From: Blastomussa wellsi
Taxonomy: Eukaryota; Cnidaria; Anthozoa; Scleractinia; Plerogyridae
Assembly: GCA_947652115.1 (NCBI GenBank)
Contig: OX393569.1
Location: 18,330,650 to 18,394,649 of the forward strand
DNA: 64,000 nt
Direction: 5' to 3'
The position numbers and the translations under genes are program-made. Below the pieces are notes generated by a model. That model made no database searches. It worked only from the letters and a program-made list of their open reading frames with translations, and had not been told where the DNA came from. How positions within the stretch are numbered: position 1 is the first letter of the stretch; each line of letters opens with the position of its first letter. Below, in pieces: positions 23,901 to 38,900 of the stretch.

Positions 23901-26900
23901 GCCATCTGTCATAACTACTAGAGCCTATAAGAAAGGGAAACATATTAGTTCAAGGGAAATGGAGTCGTAATATATAATAAAACCATAGTTAAAAGAAGAC
24001 AATGATTATGATACCCGGCAAACTTCAAAAGAGCAAACAGGCATGTGAACATTTATCTTAGAAGGTTTCACGACCGGGCGTAAAATTTTGTTTTGCACCC
24101 ATGCATCACGAAAATCGTAACCGAAAAGTTTCTATTGGAAAATCGAAAGTAGGCAGCTGTTGTGTTTCTTGCACGATCAGAAAATAGAAAAAAGAATTGT
24201 GGTAAGCTTCCTAGCCATTCCTTTCTATCAAATTCGAATGAGCTAGTTAGTTTCAGTTACGTTACGATGACGACCCACACAATTTCCCGTTGATGATCAT
24301 CTCCATAGCAGTTTAACATTTACAAAAAAAATACTTAGAAAGTAAGAAGAAGTAACAATAAGTTTCTCGAACAACTGACAGGTATGGAGATGACACTCAA
24401 TTTATCTACCTCGAGAACAAAGACCACGGAAATTTTCGGCGATCCATTCTAAGCGGTAGAAAAGAAGCACGACTTAAAGTACTCCACAAAGAAAAAAATC
24501 CGCAGTCTCCAAACTATTTGATTACCGTTCAAAATTAACTAATTGTCTTGGTTGGCGCCCGTTAAAGATCGCTTCTTAAACACTTTACAACGGATGGATA
24601 ATATCAAGAGAAATCATTCATGTTTTTGTTACCTTCATCGCCCTCCTACTTCGCCTAAACAATCGATACAGGACAAATTTGAGAGCTCTTCCAATCCTGG
24701 TGCCTCCGCGAGGGTATCTGATACTGCTGATACGACTCAGCACGTTAGCTTTACTACCACTGCGCTGGAAGTCAAGTATCAGCCACGCGCGCGAAGAGAA
24801 CAATGCCACGCCCACGCGGGTGCGCTGTGGTGACACGTTAAATGACGAGACCATGGTCTTGACAAATTCAATACAACGCCGGAAGTTCCCGCGCCCGGAA
24901 GCTTCGATACTTCCTGATCCGTCAATTAAGAACGCGAGGTCTAGACGTCTGTTGCACACTAAAAAAAGATGAAAACAGTTGTTAGGAATGGAAAATTTGA
25001 CGGGTATTTTCCTCGGGAAAATTAACTTGACTAATGTAGCCCTGGATGGCAACAGCAGAATGGAGGAGGGTGACTTAAATATTAGAGAAACTGGCAAAGC
25101 TAATGTACTCATTCCAAAATGAGATGGTGGTTTCTTTCGAAACACGCCCCCTCCCCCTCTCCCCAATCTCCCATCTTAAAACGTGGTGACCTGACTTTAA
25201 ATAGCACCCTCTTTTCCACACGTAAAAAGGTGAAAAAAGTCAAATGCCGGCTTTGTGCAGTCGCGATTATTTTCGTAAAAGTCCCATCTCAAATTTTCAG
25301 TCAACGAGTTTTGTAAGTTAGGTTAAGACCGAATTTCTGTTCAGTGTGACAAAACAAATGGCAAAGAAAAAACTCTAGCCAACCACTAACAAATCAATAC
25401 TCGAAACAAATAAATGTAGCAGACACAAAGCGCGGGAAAACGAGCATGTTATTGTTTACATCTGATTGGTCGACTAGATGGCGCAAGATTTTTAAACCAA
25501 TCACCACGCGAAGTAATGAAAAACCAAGGCAAATGCGAATTTCAACACTCAAGTGAAAATCGTTTGATTAGGTACGTGGTGTTAACAACACGTAAATATC
25601 TTAACCTACCTCGGCCAGTAGGTCTTGGCCTGGGTCTTGGCCTGGGTCTTGGTCTTGGCCGTACTGGAATTATGTATCAAAATTTATTAAACGTTTAGAA
25701 AGGATGGATAAGGTTATGAGAGTGTGCATTACCGATTTGAAGAGCATAACAATACAACTTGGTTATATTGTTATAGGTTATGGGTGTTGGACATTTCAAG
25801 TTTCGAGGTATTACCAAGATGATAAATCTTTGCAGGCCATAACATAACGACTTGATCTCTGCTTACCTCGTCTAAAGCATCTACGTTTCTTGTAAATGAT
25901 TTGCCGGCGGGACAGAGGACCATTGTACACCTGCATACAAGAGATTCGTCCACGGAAATATCTCCCGTCACCGATACGAGCTCCCATTCTCACTGGGTAG
26001 TTAGTCGACAACCGTATTCTACCGATGTATTTCCTCGCTGTGAACCTTCCATTGACAAACAACTTCGCTCTGCCTGTTCGTCCGTTGTAAGTTGCACCAA
26101 CAAACTGCCATCGTCCAGGTGTGACACTCCTACTTATAACCGCGGGAGTGAAACGCCGTCCTCTACGGCGCGTAAACCGTACAAATAGCGTTCTCGGTGA
26201 AATCATCCAAAAATGCACACCCCAGCCATTGGGCATGTAGTTGAAGATGGGTCCTGCGCGTCCCTGGTGAAATATCCACGCTAAGAGTGTGATAGACCGT
26301 TTGGTGTCTAGGCCACCTCGGTTGGGGAAGAGAATGTAACTGTTGCTTCTTCCGTAAAACTGGTAGGAGCCGTCACGTGTTCCGTCTGGTCCAGGTGCGG
26401 GGCGGACGTAACCGAGTCTTCCGCCCGTGTTTCTACGGGTGCTTACATCTTTACCTCTTGTAACTCCATTGAGCGGGAAAATGGCGACAGCTCGAGTTTT
26501 AACTAGCGTGGAAACAAACAGATATCCTAATTTAGTATTTGCAAAAGGTTTATTGGTTTCAATCTACTTGTCCGGTACTAAGTCAGTCCGTCCATTCGTC
26601 CGTCAGTCGTCCATTCGTCCGTCCATTCGTCCGTCGGTCAGTCCGTCCGACAGTCAGTCCGTCAGGCCGTCGGTCCGTTAGTCAGTCCGTCAGTCCGTCA
26701 GTCAGTCAATGGAAATAGATAAAATCATTACTACACTAACCTTTTGGTCTGACTGGTTTAACTGGTCGTACTGGTCTTGGCTTGGGTCTCACTGGGCCTA
26801 AAAAGAGTTTGTGTAACGTTTTATGAACATTTGACAAAATAGTAGTGGCCCTGAATAAAACAATTTACATGCAAGAAGCAAAGAAAGCTTCAGTGCAATA

Positions 26901-29900
26901 AAGATTCATGACTTATGATTATTCTAGTTCAGCGGTATATTCAAACCTTTGCCAACCCTTTACACACGAAACTACTTTTACTTTACTGGAGAAAAAGTGA
27001 TACATTGCAGCACGACTGTTTCGTCCCAAGATCGACGCAAATGTCGAGTCTTACCTTTCACAACAATAATATAAACATTGTTCGCCCAGGGTCCTCCTTT
27101 TCCTCCTCGGCACATCTTGGATGGACCATATTTCTTGTACGTGATTTTAGCCCTGGGACCCATGAAGCACTCGCCACCATTTTGCACCGCAAATAATCGA
27201 TAGCCTCGTTTTCGGGCCTGTCGCGCGCAATCTCTGACAGCGAACGTCAAGCCTCGCAAGTTTGCGACCATGCTACCAGCAGCTCGTCTGGGCTTGTCTT
27301 TGAAGCAGCCTATACTTCGGATGCGAACATTGTTCCAACCGCGAGCTGCAATAAGAAAATATTTGGTAGATTCGGTAAGTAATGTCTTTGAAATCTATCG
27401 GTTAGGTTTCTTTGGTTAAAAGTTAATAAACAAGTAACCGCAGAATGAGCGCTATAGCTTCTAAAACATATGTCATAATAACATTCTACAGAACCTAAAC
27501 AGAACAAACCTTAAACCAGGTCGACAAGTTGAGTTTTCGATAAAGCACAACTTTGCAGTACATGGTTATTAATAAGCATTTTCTAGACGCCTTTTCTTCT
27601 TGTACTTTTGAACTGTTGTGTGGTTCGGAGGAAGAACCCGTGATATCAAATTGCATCTGGCATCAAATCGCGAAAATTATGTCCCGCGAAAATTGGTATA
27701 CGTAACAAGGCAACGAAAATAAACAAAATGATCTAAAATACCATGACCCAACCCATTCAATAAACACAATTCAAAATAAAACATACGTTGTCCAAACTTG
27801 TACACATCCATTGCCCATGGACCTCCTCTGCCTCGTCGGCAACGATTAGTCGGTCCGTAACGATTGTAAGTTCGATGAGCTAAGCGGCCTGAGTAACATT
27901 CCCCACCATTCTCCACGGCAAACACTCTGAAGCGGCGTTTCAAGGCGGCCGCAGCGCATGCACTCACGGGGTCTTTTCGTCTGTGGAAGTTGCCGAGTCT
28001 GCGCCTTATGGCCCGTCTACTTTTGTCGTTATAACAGCCTTCCCAGTAGTAGGTGTTCTGACCTGGACGTGGAGGTTTGGGACGGGGGCGTGGCTTTGGC
28101 TTTACACCTGGGAAAAGTGCAGTATTGGTTTAAACACAACTGACAGGTAACTTACATTATGGTTGAAGAGTTCTAAAACTCCGGAGGTTAATACAACCTA
28201 GATACTTTGCTGATGAAACCCCAATGCGAAACAATTTAAATATAAGCTATTTAGAAGTACGTTCGTGTTGTATTGTTAATTTTCTAACTTTTAAGCTAAC
28301 ACTGTAAATGAAACCCTAGTGTGCGATCATTGAAATAAAAGCTTAAGAGTAGTACATTCATGTGGTACTATTTGTTATGGTCTTCCAATTACGGTTATTA
28401 GGTGGTTGTAACTTTTAAGTTTGTGGATGAAACACTAGTGCGTGACCATTCAAATTAAAGCTATTGAGCAGTACTTTCATGTGGTACTGTTTGCAACCGC
28501 TATTGAATTTTAGGTTCGGAATGTTGGGTGCGAAAGAGTTGAATTTAAACTCTGGCGTAGACTTACCTGCTGCTCCACAAGCTTTTCTTTTGATCACCCT
28601 AACAACTGAATTCAGGTTTCTGAATCTTGCAGTGAACACCAGTCGACTATTGGACGCCATCTGCCTCAACTGCCGTATATTGTAACGCAATCCCAAGCCG
28701 AGCGAGATAATCTCTACTCCACCTCTGCGCAGCTGGCGTGCGGGGCCAACCACGCTGTCGTACGACCGTCCGTCCGTCATGATAATACACACCTTTCGTC
28801 TTCTACTGCGACGGAAGAGATAGCGGTGTGCGTAACTGATGGCTCTTCCAGTCTTGGTGCCTCCTTTAGGGTAGCTTATGCGGCTCACGGCGCGAAGGAC
28901 CTGGTTTTTGTTTCCGTACCGATTGAAGCCAAACACTTTGTAAGCTCTCGTGTTGTAAAGGACGGCACCGATTCGCGTGAATCGACGCGAGATTACAAAG
29001 GTGCGAACCATGTTTTTGATAAATTGTAGACAGCGCTTGAAGTTGGACACACCAACACTTCCTGAGCCGTCGATTATGAATCCGAGGTCGAGCCGTGATT
29101 TACAAACTGAAACGATTCAAACGGTAAAGAAATTGAAGTCATTTATGTAAATAGTCTATCTCGCGAAGGGGGGATAGGATGGGAGATCTCTCACAGTTGC
29201 CTGATATTACGGTATCTCTCAGTCTCAGGGTACATTTTCAAGGTAAATCGCGAAAATCTCCAGGAATTTCAACTAGTCGTCAAAAACTGACTTTAGTCTA
29301 GGACATGGCTCTTCGCTGTCGGGATGGGAAGAAGATTGCTGTCCTTAAACGAATGCTCACGGGGAAAATAACCCAGTTGTTAGTTAACATTGTTAACAGC
29401 CAATTTATTTTCTCGCGTGTTTTAACGTAAAGAAATTATTTCTGGATTTGAACAGTCTAAAGTTTGTTGCACTTATACCCACCTCTTCCGCCAGGTCTCG
29501 GCTTCGGAATAGGAACAGGCATTGGACCTGCAACAATAAATAAGAGAGTGGTTGAAACTTAATAGTTTAAACAGGGCGAATACTGTACTGAAAAATAGCT
29601 TGCAGTGTAGTTGTTTTGTACGATCGAGCATTGAATCAATTTGTTAGGTATTTGGCCTTGCGGTTCCCTTACCACCTCCTTCATGTTTCAGGCGGTCATA
29701 CTCTCTCTTCCTCCTGCTCTGAATAATTAGTGCTCACCGAAAAAAACTCTTTTAACAAAAGTTACCTCTTCTAAAACAAGTCTTCATTCGTCGGCGGATC
29801 ATGTTCGTGGTCAGAGCAGCACTGTAGAACTGCAGGCAAGCAATGCGTCCACGGAAGTAGCGACGATCACCTTGGCGGGCACCAACCCTGACCTCATAAT

Positions 29901-32900
29901 TTGTAGCCAGCGATATCTTTCCAATCTTGCGGCGCGCGACCATCTTACCGTTAACATACAGCTTAGCAACACCAGTGTTCCTGTTGTACGAGGTTCCAAC
30001 GAACTGCCACGTGCGCGGTGTGACGCCTCGGTACGCCAATGCGTGCGTAAAACGCCGTCCAATACGCTGCGTATAGCGGACAAACAGTGTTCTCGGGTTT
30101 ACCATCCAGAAGTGGACGCCCCATCCGTTGCGTTTGTAGTTGACTATTGGTCCGGCTCTTCCTTGGTGATAAATCCAGGCTAAGATCGTCACGCAGCTGC
30201 GTACGTCTAGGGTTCCCTTGTTAGGGATCTCAACGTAGCTACTTGGTCGGCCATGGAAGTAATATGAGCCGTACGGTAGACCATCGGGACCCGGGGTATA
30301 CAGAACGTTCGAGTAGCGTGCGGGTGGGTTCCTGTTGCGTACCTCTCTACCGCTGGACGCTTTACTGAATGGAAATATAGCGACCGCAGGCACAGAACCT
30401 ATTGACAAGAGAAATTGTTAACGCAATTAAATTTGAGGTTTGACTTTCTATAGCTATGAATCTATTACATGCCCTACTGGTCTCCTCCTTCGATTGGGAA
30501 TTGGCGTTTGAAACGCTAACCTAAACGAAAGTATCGGATACACCTTTGTAAAACATGCTGTGTAGCGAACATTCAATTATATCTTAACTTGTAGTGACAT
30601 AAAAATGCAAAATGTTAGTAAAGATGATTTTCAGTGAGGTTTACAATTTTGTTGCAGTATTTTGTAGTAAAATTGTTAAGTGAATTAAAAGAAATATGCT
30701 TATTTAAACAACTTTCTAAGGAAAAACAAGCAAGCAAGCAAACAAACAAACAAGGAAGCAAACAGAAACAAACAAGCAAACAAACAAACAAACAAGCACA
30801 CAAACAAACAAATAAACAGATAAAACATTGATCTACTTACGTGGTCTTTTTGGTCGTTTCGTAATACCTAACAGAAATGGAAAGACATGTTTAATGAATG
30901 TTCAAGGTTGCGTGGCTGAGGTCACACGATTTTTAACAATATGCAAGTGAAAATAAAGGCACAAGGAGAGAGTACTTCTGGAAAAATCACTTGCTTGGAA
31001 AATCACTAGCTTAAATGCGTTCTCAGTTTCCGTAGACTACTGTACTCGCAGGAAGGACAGTTGGTCTTGTTAGTTCTGTAAGAAGCTGAACTTTATTTCT
31101 CTCTCTGAAAAGTAGCTTCAGGGAATTTGTTATTGAACAAACTCACTGCAAGATGGAGCTATTTGGCAAAAAGAACTATACGATAAATTGCCCTTCCATA
31201 GTGATTACAACATAACTATCCTTACCTTTGCAAGCCTTTTGTTTAATCGCTCTCACAAAAGAGCCCAAGTTTCTAAAGTTCGCTGTGAAGATGTGTCGTC
31301 GATTGCTGGCAATTTGAATGAGCTGCTTCATACTGATTCCTTTTCCGACACCCAAGACGAACACTTCCACTCCCATGTTTCGTAACACCGCAGCTGGTCG
31401 ACTAACTCTGTCATATGACTTGCCGTCTGTCATCAGGATCAACACCTTACGACGGTTGCTTCTTGCAAACAGGTACCTCCTGGAATAAGAGAGTGCCCTA
31501 CCGGTTTTGGTTCCTCCCCCGGGATACTTGATTCTGGCAATCGCCCGGCGTAAGCTGCGGAGACCCTTGTATTGCCCGAAGTAGAATACTGGGATAACGC
31601 GGTGGGAGTAAAGTAGGATTCCTACTCTGGAATATCGAGGAGATATGGTAAAGGAACTGACTAGATTCTTGATGAAGTTCAAGCTCCTGATGAAATTGGC
31701 ACGACCCACGCTTCCTGATCCATCTACAATAAAGCCCAGGTCTACGCGAGCCTTACAGGCTGTAAAAATAAACAAACAAATAACAGAGTGTTACAACCTT
31801 ATTCTAAGACATTCTAAACACAAAGTTTTCGATGGTTGCTGGTAATTAGATCTGATTAGCCGCATTGTGATTTGATGAGAAAAACTCACAAAATTACAAC
31901 TAAGAAATTTTACTCAGATTCGATGAGCTCGTAGCCCTTGCAATTTTGCTTTAGCTCGAAAATTCACTTTTGCGACGTTATAAGTGAGTGGAATAGAGTT
32001 TGGATAAACATGCTTTCCTGAATGGAGACTAAATCGCCATGAACTGGTTACTTAACCAAACACCAACGACGACAAACAGTTATTAACAGCAAGATATCAA
32101 GCTAGAAGTCACCTGGTATTTTGTATGCGTGAAAAAAAGGAAAAAAACGTGAAAAGTTCTGCATCTTGTAGTATCGTTTTACCTGGCAGAGCTGGTCGTG
32201 GTTGAGGTCTCGGACGAGGCCGAGGCCGAGGGATGGGCCCTAAAATGACAAACAAACCAAGATTTAGATTTAAAGACTAGTATAGGTTTCTGTAGCAAAC
32301 AAAATGCGTTCCCTCCATTTTCGAGATTGCCAGGTATGATGGCTTAAGCTTGAAGAAACTTCTACAATTGTTTGGACCAAGAAAAGGCTAACCAGATCCA
32401 CAACTGTACTTACTCAATCAGTGCCACCCCTCCCCACTCTTGTTTACTTTCATTAAACCTACTTAACCATTTAGAATGTAACACCTGATCTACTTACTTC
32501 TTCTGATAATGATATACACATCGTTAGCCCAGGGTCCTCCTCTTCCATTCTTGCATCTGTTTGAGCGGCCATATCTTCTAAAGGTACGATGCACCAGAGG
32601 ACCAGACCAGCATTCCCCTCCGTCCTGGACACCAAATGCTCGGTAGCCTCTCCTGGCAGCCAAGAGGAAGCAATGCATGACAGCGTCCCTTCTCCGTCGT
32701 AAATTGCCGAGAAGTCTGCCCATGGCTCTGCGGGATGTGTCTTTGTAGCAACCGGTTCGTTTAAATAGTCTTCCTGTTGGGCGTGGGGGTGGGCGTGGCT
32801 TTGGAAGACCTGGCAAAGTTTGATTGATGGGCAAGTATATTTAATCAGTTTCAATCATTCACTAAAACTTTGTTGGCTTTACAGAAAGATTGACCAAACA

Positions 32901-35900
32901 CTACCGATGTTTCCATGCGGTCTTTACGCCAAATAAGGGAATACAGTAATTTACAGAAATTGAGGCATACAATGATTTAGCCAAGTCGGTTTTTCCTTTT
33001 CTGTTAAAACGAGATGAGGTGCAAAGCAGTTCAAATAAACCTGAATTATGCTCACATTGCTGACATTGTTGCGTTAAAAATAGTCGTCGTGTAACATGGC
33101 ACGTGGACGATTTATAACAGAACAATTTGAAAGCGCTTCAAAAACATGCAACATTATTGCCCGAATTTTGTTGGAGTTGCTTCGTTGACTTTTAACGCGA
33201 CATCGCGTGATATTGGAGCGCACGAGGTTGCGTTAAAAATCATCTCGTGTAACATGCTGTTGCTGCTCGTTGTTGCAACAATGTTGCGATAAAAACTGTC
33301 TCGTGTAACATGGATTAAAAATCGCTATTAAAAATCGTCCCGTGTAACATCACATTCAAAAACATGAAAATAACTTACCTGGCACAAAACATCTCTTTGC
33401 TCGTGCTGCTATTTGTCGCGTATTCAAAGCGACATCGTACACTTGAAGACAGGAAATCCTTCCACGGAAGTACCGCCCATCACCTATCCGCACTCCCATC
33501 CTCACGGGATAATTTGTAGCCAACCTGATCCTTCCTATACGCTTCCGCGCAACCATTCTTCCACCGACGAACAACTTGGCCGTCCCAGTTTTGTGGTCAT
33601 AAGAAGCGCCTACGTACTGCCAGCGGCTACGTTTAACTGTTTTGCTTACCAAAGCGGCGGTGAAGTCTCGCGTTTTTCGCTTGGTAAAACGAACGAACAG
33701 CGCGCGGCGTCCAACCATCCAGAAGTGTACGCCCCATGAACTCGGGTGGTAGTTAAAAATGGGTCCAGCTCGACCCTGATGGTATACCCAGGCCAGAATG
33801 GTGATTGACGTCCTCGTATCCAGTTTCCCGAAGTTCGGAAACTGTACGAAGCTGTTTCGTTGCCCCAGGAACTCGTAGCTTGTTCCGCGCCGTCCGTCGG
33901 GACCTGGCGCTGGTCGAACATTTGATAAGACACCCGGTGCGTTTCGGTTGAAGCTGATATCACGCGCTTTTGTGCGAACATTTAATGGGTACACAGCAAC
34001 GGCTCTGAGCGTCCCTAATTCAGAAACGGATAATAGAATGATCAAATTTTATTAGAAACACTCGGATGTAATACGATCTCAGTGCTTAATACCTATGGAA
34101 ATATCTTGTAAAAGTCTTGGCCGGCGAGAATGAACTTCACGTCATGTGACAAGCGGTACGAATGACGATATGCAACTGGAGTTAACGAGGTACAACACAA
34201 AGAATGAAACGCGTCAAAAACAAAAATTAAAATTAAGAAATATTGTACAAAAATAACCTCCGAATTACCTGATGGTCTGTGTGGTGACGGTGGTTTTCGT
34301 CCTCCTTTAAATACAAAAAAAAAAAACATCAATGAAACACGTTAACCAGCATAGGGGATTTATCGTGGCAAATACGTCAGCAGTAATTTTATGCACGGAG
34401 CTACAATCTAATTTGAAAGGTTAAGATAACTATAGACCTTCAGGGATTTAAACATAATAGGAAATCTTTGTAATTCAATTACGCGAATGAAGTTTACCGT
34501 GAATAATCCTTAGGGCGCCCCGTGTTTAATTAGAACACCCCTAGATATTTATCCACGCTCGATATCTTGCGATCACTTAACAATTTTCAATTAATTAATT
34601 TTTTTCAAGAAGCTATTAACCCAGATTATATATTTTAGCTTTATGGCAGGAAAAATATTTCCCTACACACCAAAATTATACATTATTCTGCAGTATTACA
34701 AAATGGCTATTTTGGAAAGCACCACAAGGGCACATAAAGGAATCATTTTCAGAAGAGCTCATACCTTTGCATGCTTTCTTTTTGATAGCCTTTATGATAG
34801 AGTTTAGGTTTCGGAAGTCGACCGTGAATACGTGACTTCGGTCAGTCGCCATCTCATTCAGTTGCGTCATACTGTAGCCTCGACCAACACCAACCGAGAA
34901 GATTTCAACATTGGCGCGTTTCAGCGCCCGCGCGGGTTTTACCACGTGGTCTTGGGATCGTCCGTCGGTCAGGACAAGAAGGACCCTTTTCCGACTGGCT
35001 TTACCGCGGTACAAGTATCTGAGGACATCCCAGAGGGCCTTTCCTGTTTTGGTGCCTCCACGTGGGTACCTGATCGACCCCACAGCTCTCAGTACTTGGT
35101 ATGCGTTGCTGTAACGTGTAAACGAGAAAGTCCTTCGAGGGGTGGACGAGTAAACCTCAGCCGCGATGCGAGTGTATTGACGCGAGATCCTGAAATTACG
35201 GATCACGTTTTGGATAAATGAGAGGCAGCGACGGAAGTTTCCCAGGCCAACACTACCAGAGCCATCAATGAGGAAGGCAAGGTCGATTTTTGTTATGCAC
35301 TCTGGAAAATAAATACAAATGTTTCTCAACGCATACCAATGCAAGACCTGCCATTTTCCAAATAGACACTTTTGTGTTAAAGTTTAGCGATTTTAAATAC
35401 GCCCGAGGAAAACAAAATAGTTGTAGTACCATGTACGTGTCGACTGAAACGGGCTTCAAACAATACATTCGTTTGAACATTTATTGTCACCCGTCAACAA
35501 ACGTTCCACTGGAATTTGAAATTGTTTTTCAGTTTATCTATCTACTCCACAATCTTCACGTTTATCTTGCCATTCCTGTTATGAAAGTGAACTGCTGCAA
35601 TACTGCTGAAATTCACCGATAGCTTATGGCTTCAGAAGGAAATCAGGTTAGCAATGTCGTGAAGCTCATGGTAATATTCTCACCTCTTCCAGGCTTAGGC
35701 CTGGGTCTCGGTTTCGGTCTTGGCAATGGCCTCGGTCGTGGTCTAGGGCGAGGTCTTGGACGCGGCCGAGGCCAGGGACGAGTTTCTAAAGGAAAGGAAT
35801 ACAGTATTAGCAAACTTACCAAGAAGGCAAATGAATAAATTACTAAGATACTGCTACGCACACCTTGCCTCTTTTATTGCAATCTACTTTTATTGATTTA

Positions 35901-38900
35901 TTTAGATTGGAAAGAGCCATCCATCCAGAAGCAAAATTCAGATTTTATTCTATAGCCTGGCAATAATGAAATGCGATTTCTTCTGTCAAGTCTAACAGAA
36001 CAAAGACTATTAATCACAACTTACTTCTCCTAAAGCATCTTCGTTTCTTGGAAATGATTTGTCGGCGGGACAGAGCACCATTATACACCTGCATACAGGA
36101 GATTCGTCCACGGAAATATCTCCCGTCACCGATACGAGCTCCCATTCTCACCGGGTAGTTAGTCGCCAACCGTATTCTACCAATGTACTTTCTCGCTGTG
36201 AACCTACTATTGACAAACAACTTCGCTCGACCTGTTCGTCCGTTGTAAGATGCACCAACAAACTGCCATCGTCCAGGGGTGACACTTCTGCTTACAACCG
36301 CCGCCGTGAAGCGCCGTCCTCTACGGCGCGTAAACCGCACAAATAGCGTTCTCGGTGAAATCATCCAAAAGTGCACACCCCACCCATTCGGCATGTAGTT
36401 GAAGATGGGTCCTGCGCGTCCCTGGTGTAAGATCCACGCTAAGAGAGTGATAGAACGTTTGGTGTCTAGGCCACCGCGGTTGGGGAAGAGGATATAACTG
36501 TTGCTTCTTCCGTAGAACTGGTACGAGCCGTCACGTGTTCCGTCTGGTCCTGGCGCGGGACGGACATTAACGGTTATTCCACGCGCATTGTTACGTGTAC
36601 TGATATCTTTGCTTTTCGTGGCTCCATTGAGTGGAAAAATGGCGACAGCTTGAGTTTTAACTGGTAAGAAAGAAAGAAACAGTTAGTCAACGTTGTAAAT
36701 GCCATATTTTTGTTGAGAAAGGTATGTGTATTCCAAATTTGCGGTGCTTCTTGTCACGCCATCTATAACTCAAGGAAAAAAAATAAAGTAATGAAATCAA
36801 TGCGGTTACTGCTCATCCTCGGTAAAAGCCCGCCAAACTCACCAGTGACGTAAAATAAATAACGAACAAGACAACCAGAACCACGAAACAATATACAAGA
36901 GAAAAACAATAGCTCCAAAAAAAAAAGTCACAGATTGTTACACCGAGGTAACCATAGGAACAAACTGCTGATTAACAAAACAAACATGTCGGTGAAGTCC
37001 CGTACTTCAAATTTTCGAATTCATGAACGAGGTGTTTCATTTCATTTCAAAACAAAGAACTAATGATGGCAAACACGAAATGCAACATTCATCACCGCTA
37101 GTATGAAGCTATAAAAGGAGAATAAAACAAACCAACCAACAAACCAACACTAACCTTTTGGCCTGACTGGTCTAACTGGTCGTATTGGTCTACCCGGTTT
37201 TGGCTTGGGTCTCACTGAGACAAAACAGAGAAGCGACACCACAAGGTTAAAATTATATAGAATATGTACGAAGCTTCTGTAAATTCTTCTCCTTTTTAAA
37301 ACAAGGTAATAAAATTGTTGTTGTTGTTGGAACAGTGAATGAGGCTATTTTAGGAACAAGAACGTAGCTAAAAAAGGTTTTTGTAAGGAGAAAGTATTTC
37401 TTTGCCTTGACTGAAGTTCAAAATATTTTACGAAAAACAATCTATCACATTCCCTAAACAATTGATGAATTTTCTAATTTGAAAATTTTTCGTCCCTAGC
37501 TACCACGTTGCCAGCCAGGGGAAATTACCTGCTCTGAAACATCGCTTTTGACGAACCAAAATCTGATTTCTGTTTAGGGCTTGATTGTAAACCTGCATGC
37601 AGGAGATTCGTCCTTTGAAGTATCTTCTGTCTCCAACACGCGCTCCCATCCTGACCGGGTAGTTGGTCGCCAGCCTGAACCGCCCAACGCGCTCGGTCGC
37701 CACAAACCTCGAGTTCACGAACAAACGGGCTCTACCGGTTCTGTAGCTGTATGTTGCACCAACGAACTGCCATTTTCGGGCTTGGACGCTTCGGCTGGAA
37801 ACAGCACGAGTAAAACGCCTTCCTCTTCGCCGCGTGAATCGTGCAAACAACGTTCCTGGTGAGACCATCCAGAAGTGGACACCCCAGCCATTTGGCATGT
37901 AGTTAAAGATGGGTCCTGCTCTACCAGTGTGGTAGATCCAGGCTAGAAGAGTTATAGAACGCCTGGTGTCGATTTTTCCTCGGTTGGGAAACTCCACGAA
38001 GCTGTTGCCACGACCGTAGAATTCTATTGATCCGCCTGGTAAATTGTCCGGCCCAGGGGCGTATCTGACTCGACCCAGTCTTCCGCGTGGATTCTTTGAG
38101 AAGCTTATGTCTCTTGCTTGGGTATTACGGTTCAACGGATACACAGCCATAGCTCGTCTTATAGCTGATACCGGTCAAACAAGAAGAACAGGTCTTACTC
38201 AAAGCAATTAAGAGCAAATTACTGCTTTCAAACAGTGAAAAGTGCGAAATTAATTAAACCCCTACAAAATATCTTTTTATACGCGCCGTAAAGGAGGTGC
38301 AGAAGACGAAACTTATAAGCTTTTCTACATCTAGACTTAAATTGTAAATATATTTGTAAATAGTGGTATTTCTTAGACTTTTTTTATATTGCTTTATCCA
38401 TTTTTTAGTTGGATATAAAGATGTAAATAGTTATGTTTTTAATAGATATTTGGTTTATTTTAGGAAACGCTATTGGGTTAACCTCGTGTTCCCTTTTCAT
38501 GGTGCGTTTATAACTTTTCTTTTTTTTTGATAATCAATAAATTTGTACTGTGTTTGTATTTGAGCTTATTTGTATAACTTCAAATTCCGAGAAAGAGACA
38601 ATGGGTGGTTAGGGGATGTTGCGCCAAGTAAACATTGATTTGAATATCTGATTGGTGAAGAACACGGCATATTATCTGTGGAAAAGAAAAAAGACAACAA
38701 GCCTACAGAAATTCCAAACATGGATACCTGTGATTCTACACACTTACCCACTGGCTTTGGTGGCCGGGGTGGTCTGGGGGGCCGTGGTTTTCCGGCTATA
38801 ACAAAAACGATGGAGTGAAAAACTGAATAAATTAAATACAATGATTTTCTTTTCACTTCAAAAATTTTGTAATTATCCTACTCCAGTCAACAGCTACACA

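Noticed and set aside
26427..26681. Open frame with Ser-Val-Arg-Pro repeats on the plus strand
   Set aside because: Produced by the (GTCC/GTCA)n microsatellite and the antisense of a LamG exon.
30615..30803. Cys/Leu/Val-rich minus-strand open frame that looks like a signal peptide
   Set aside because: It is a translation of the AAAC/AAGC microsatellite, not a start of a new gene.
35626..35838. Plus-strand Gly-Leu repeat open frame
   Set aside because: It is the complement of the Arg-Pro linker exon at 35684-35785.
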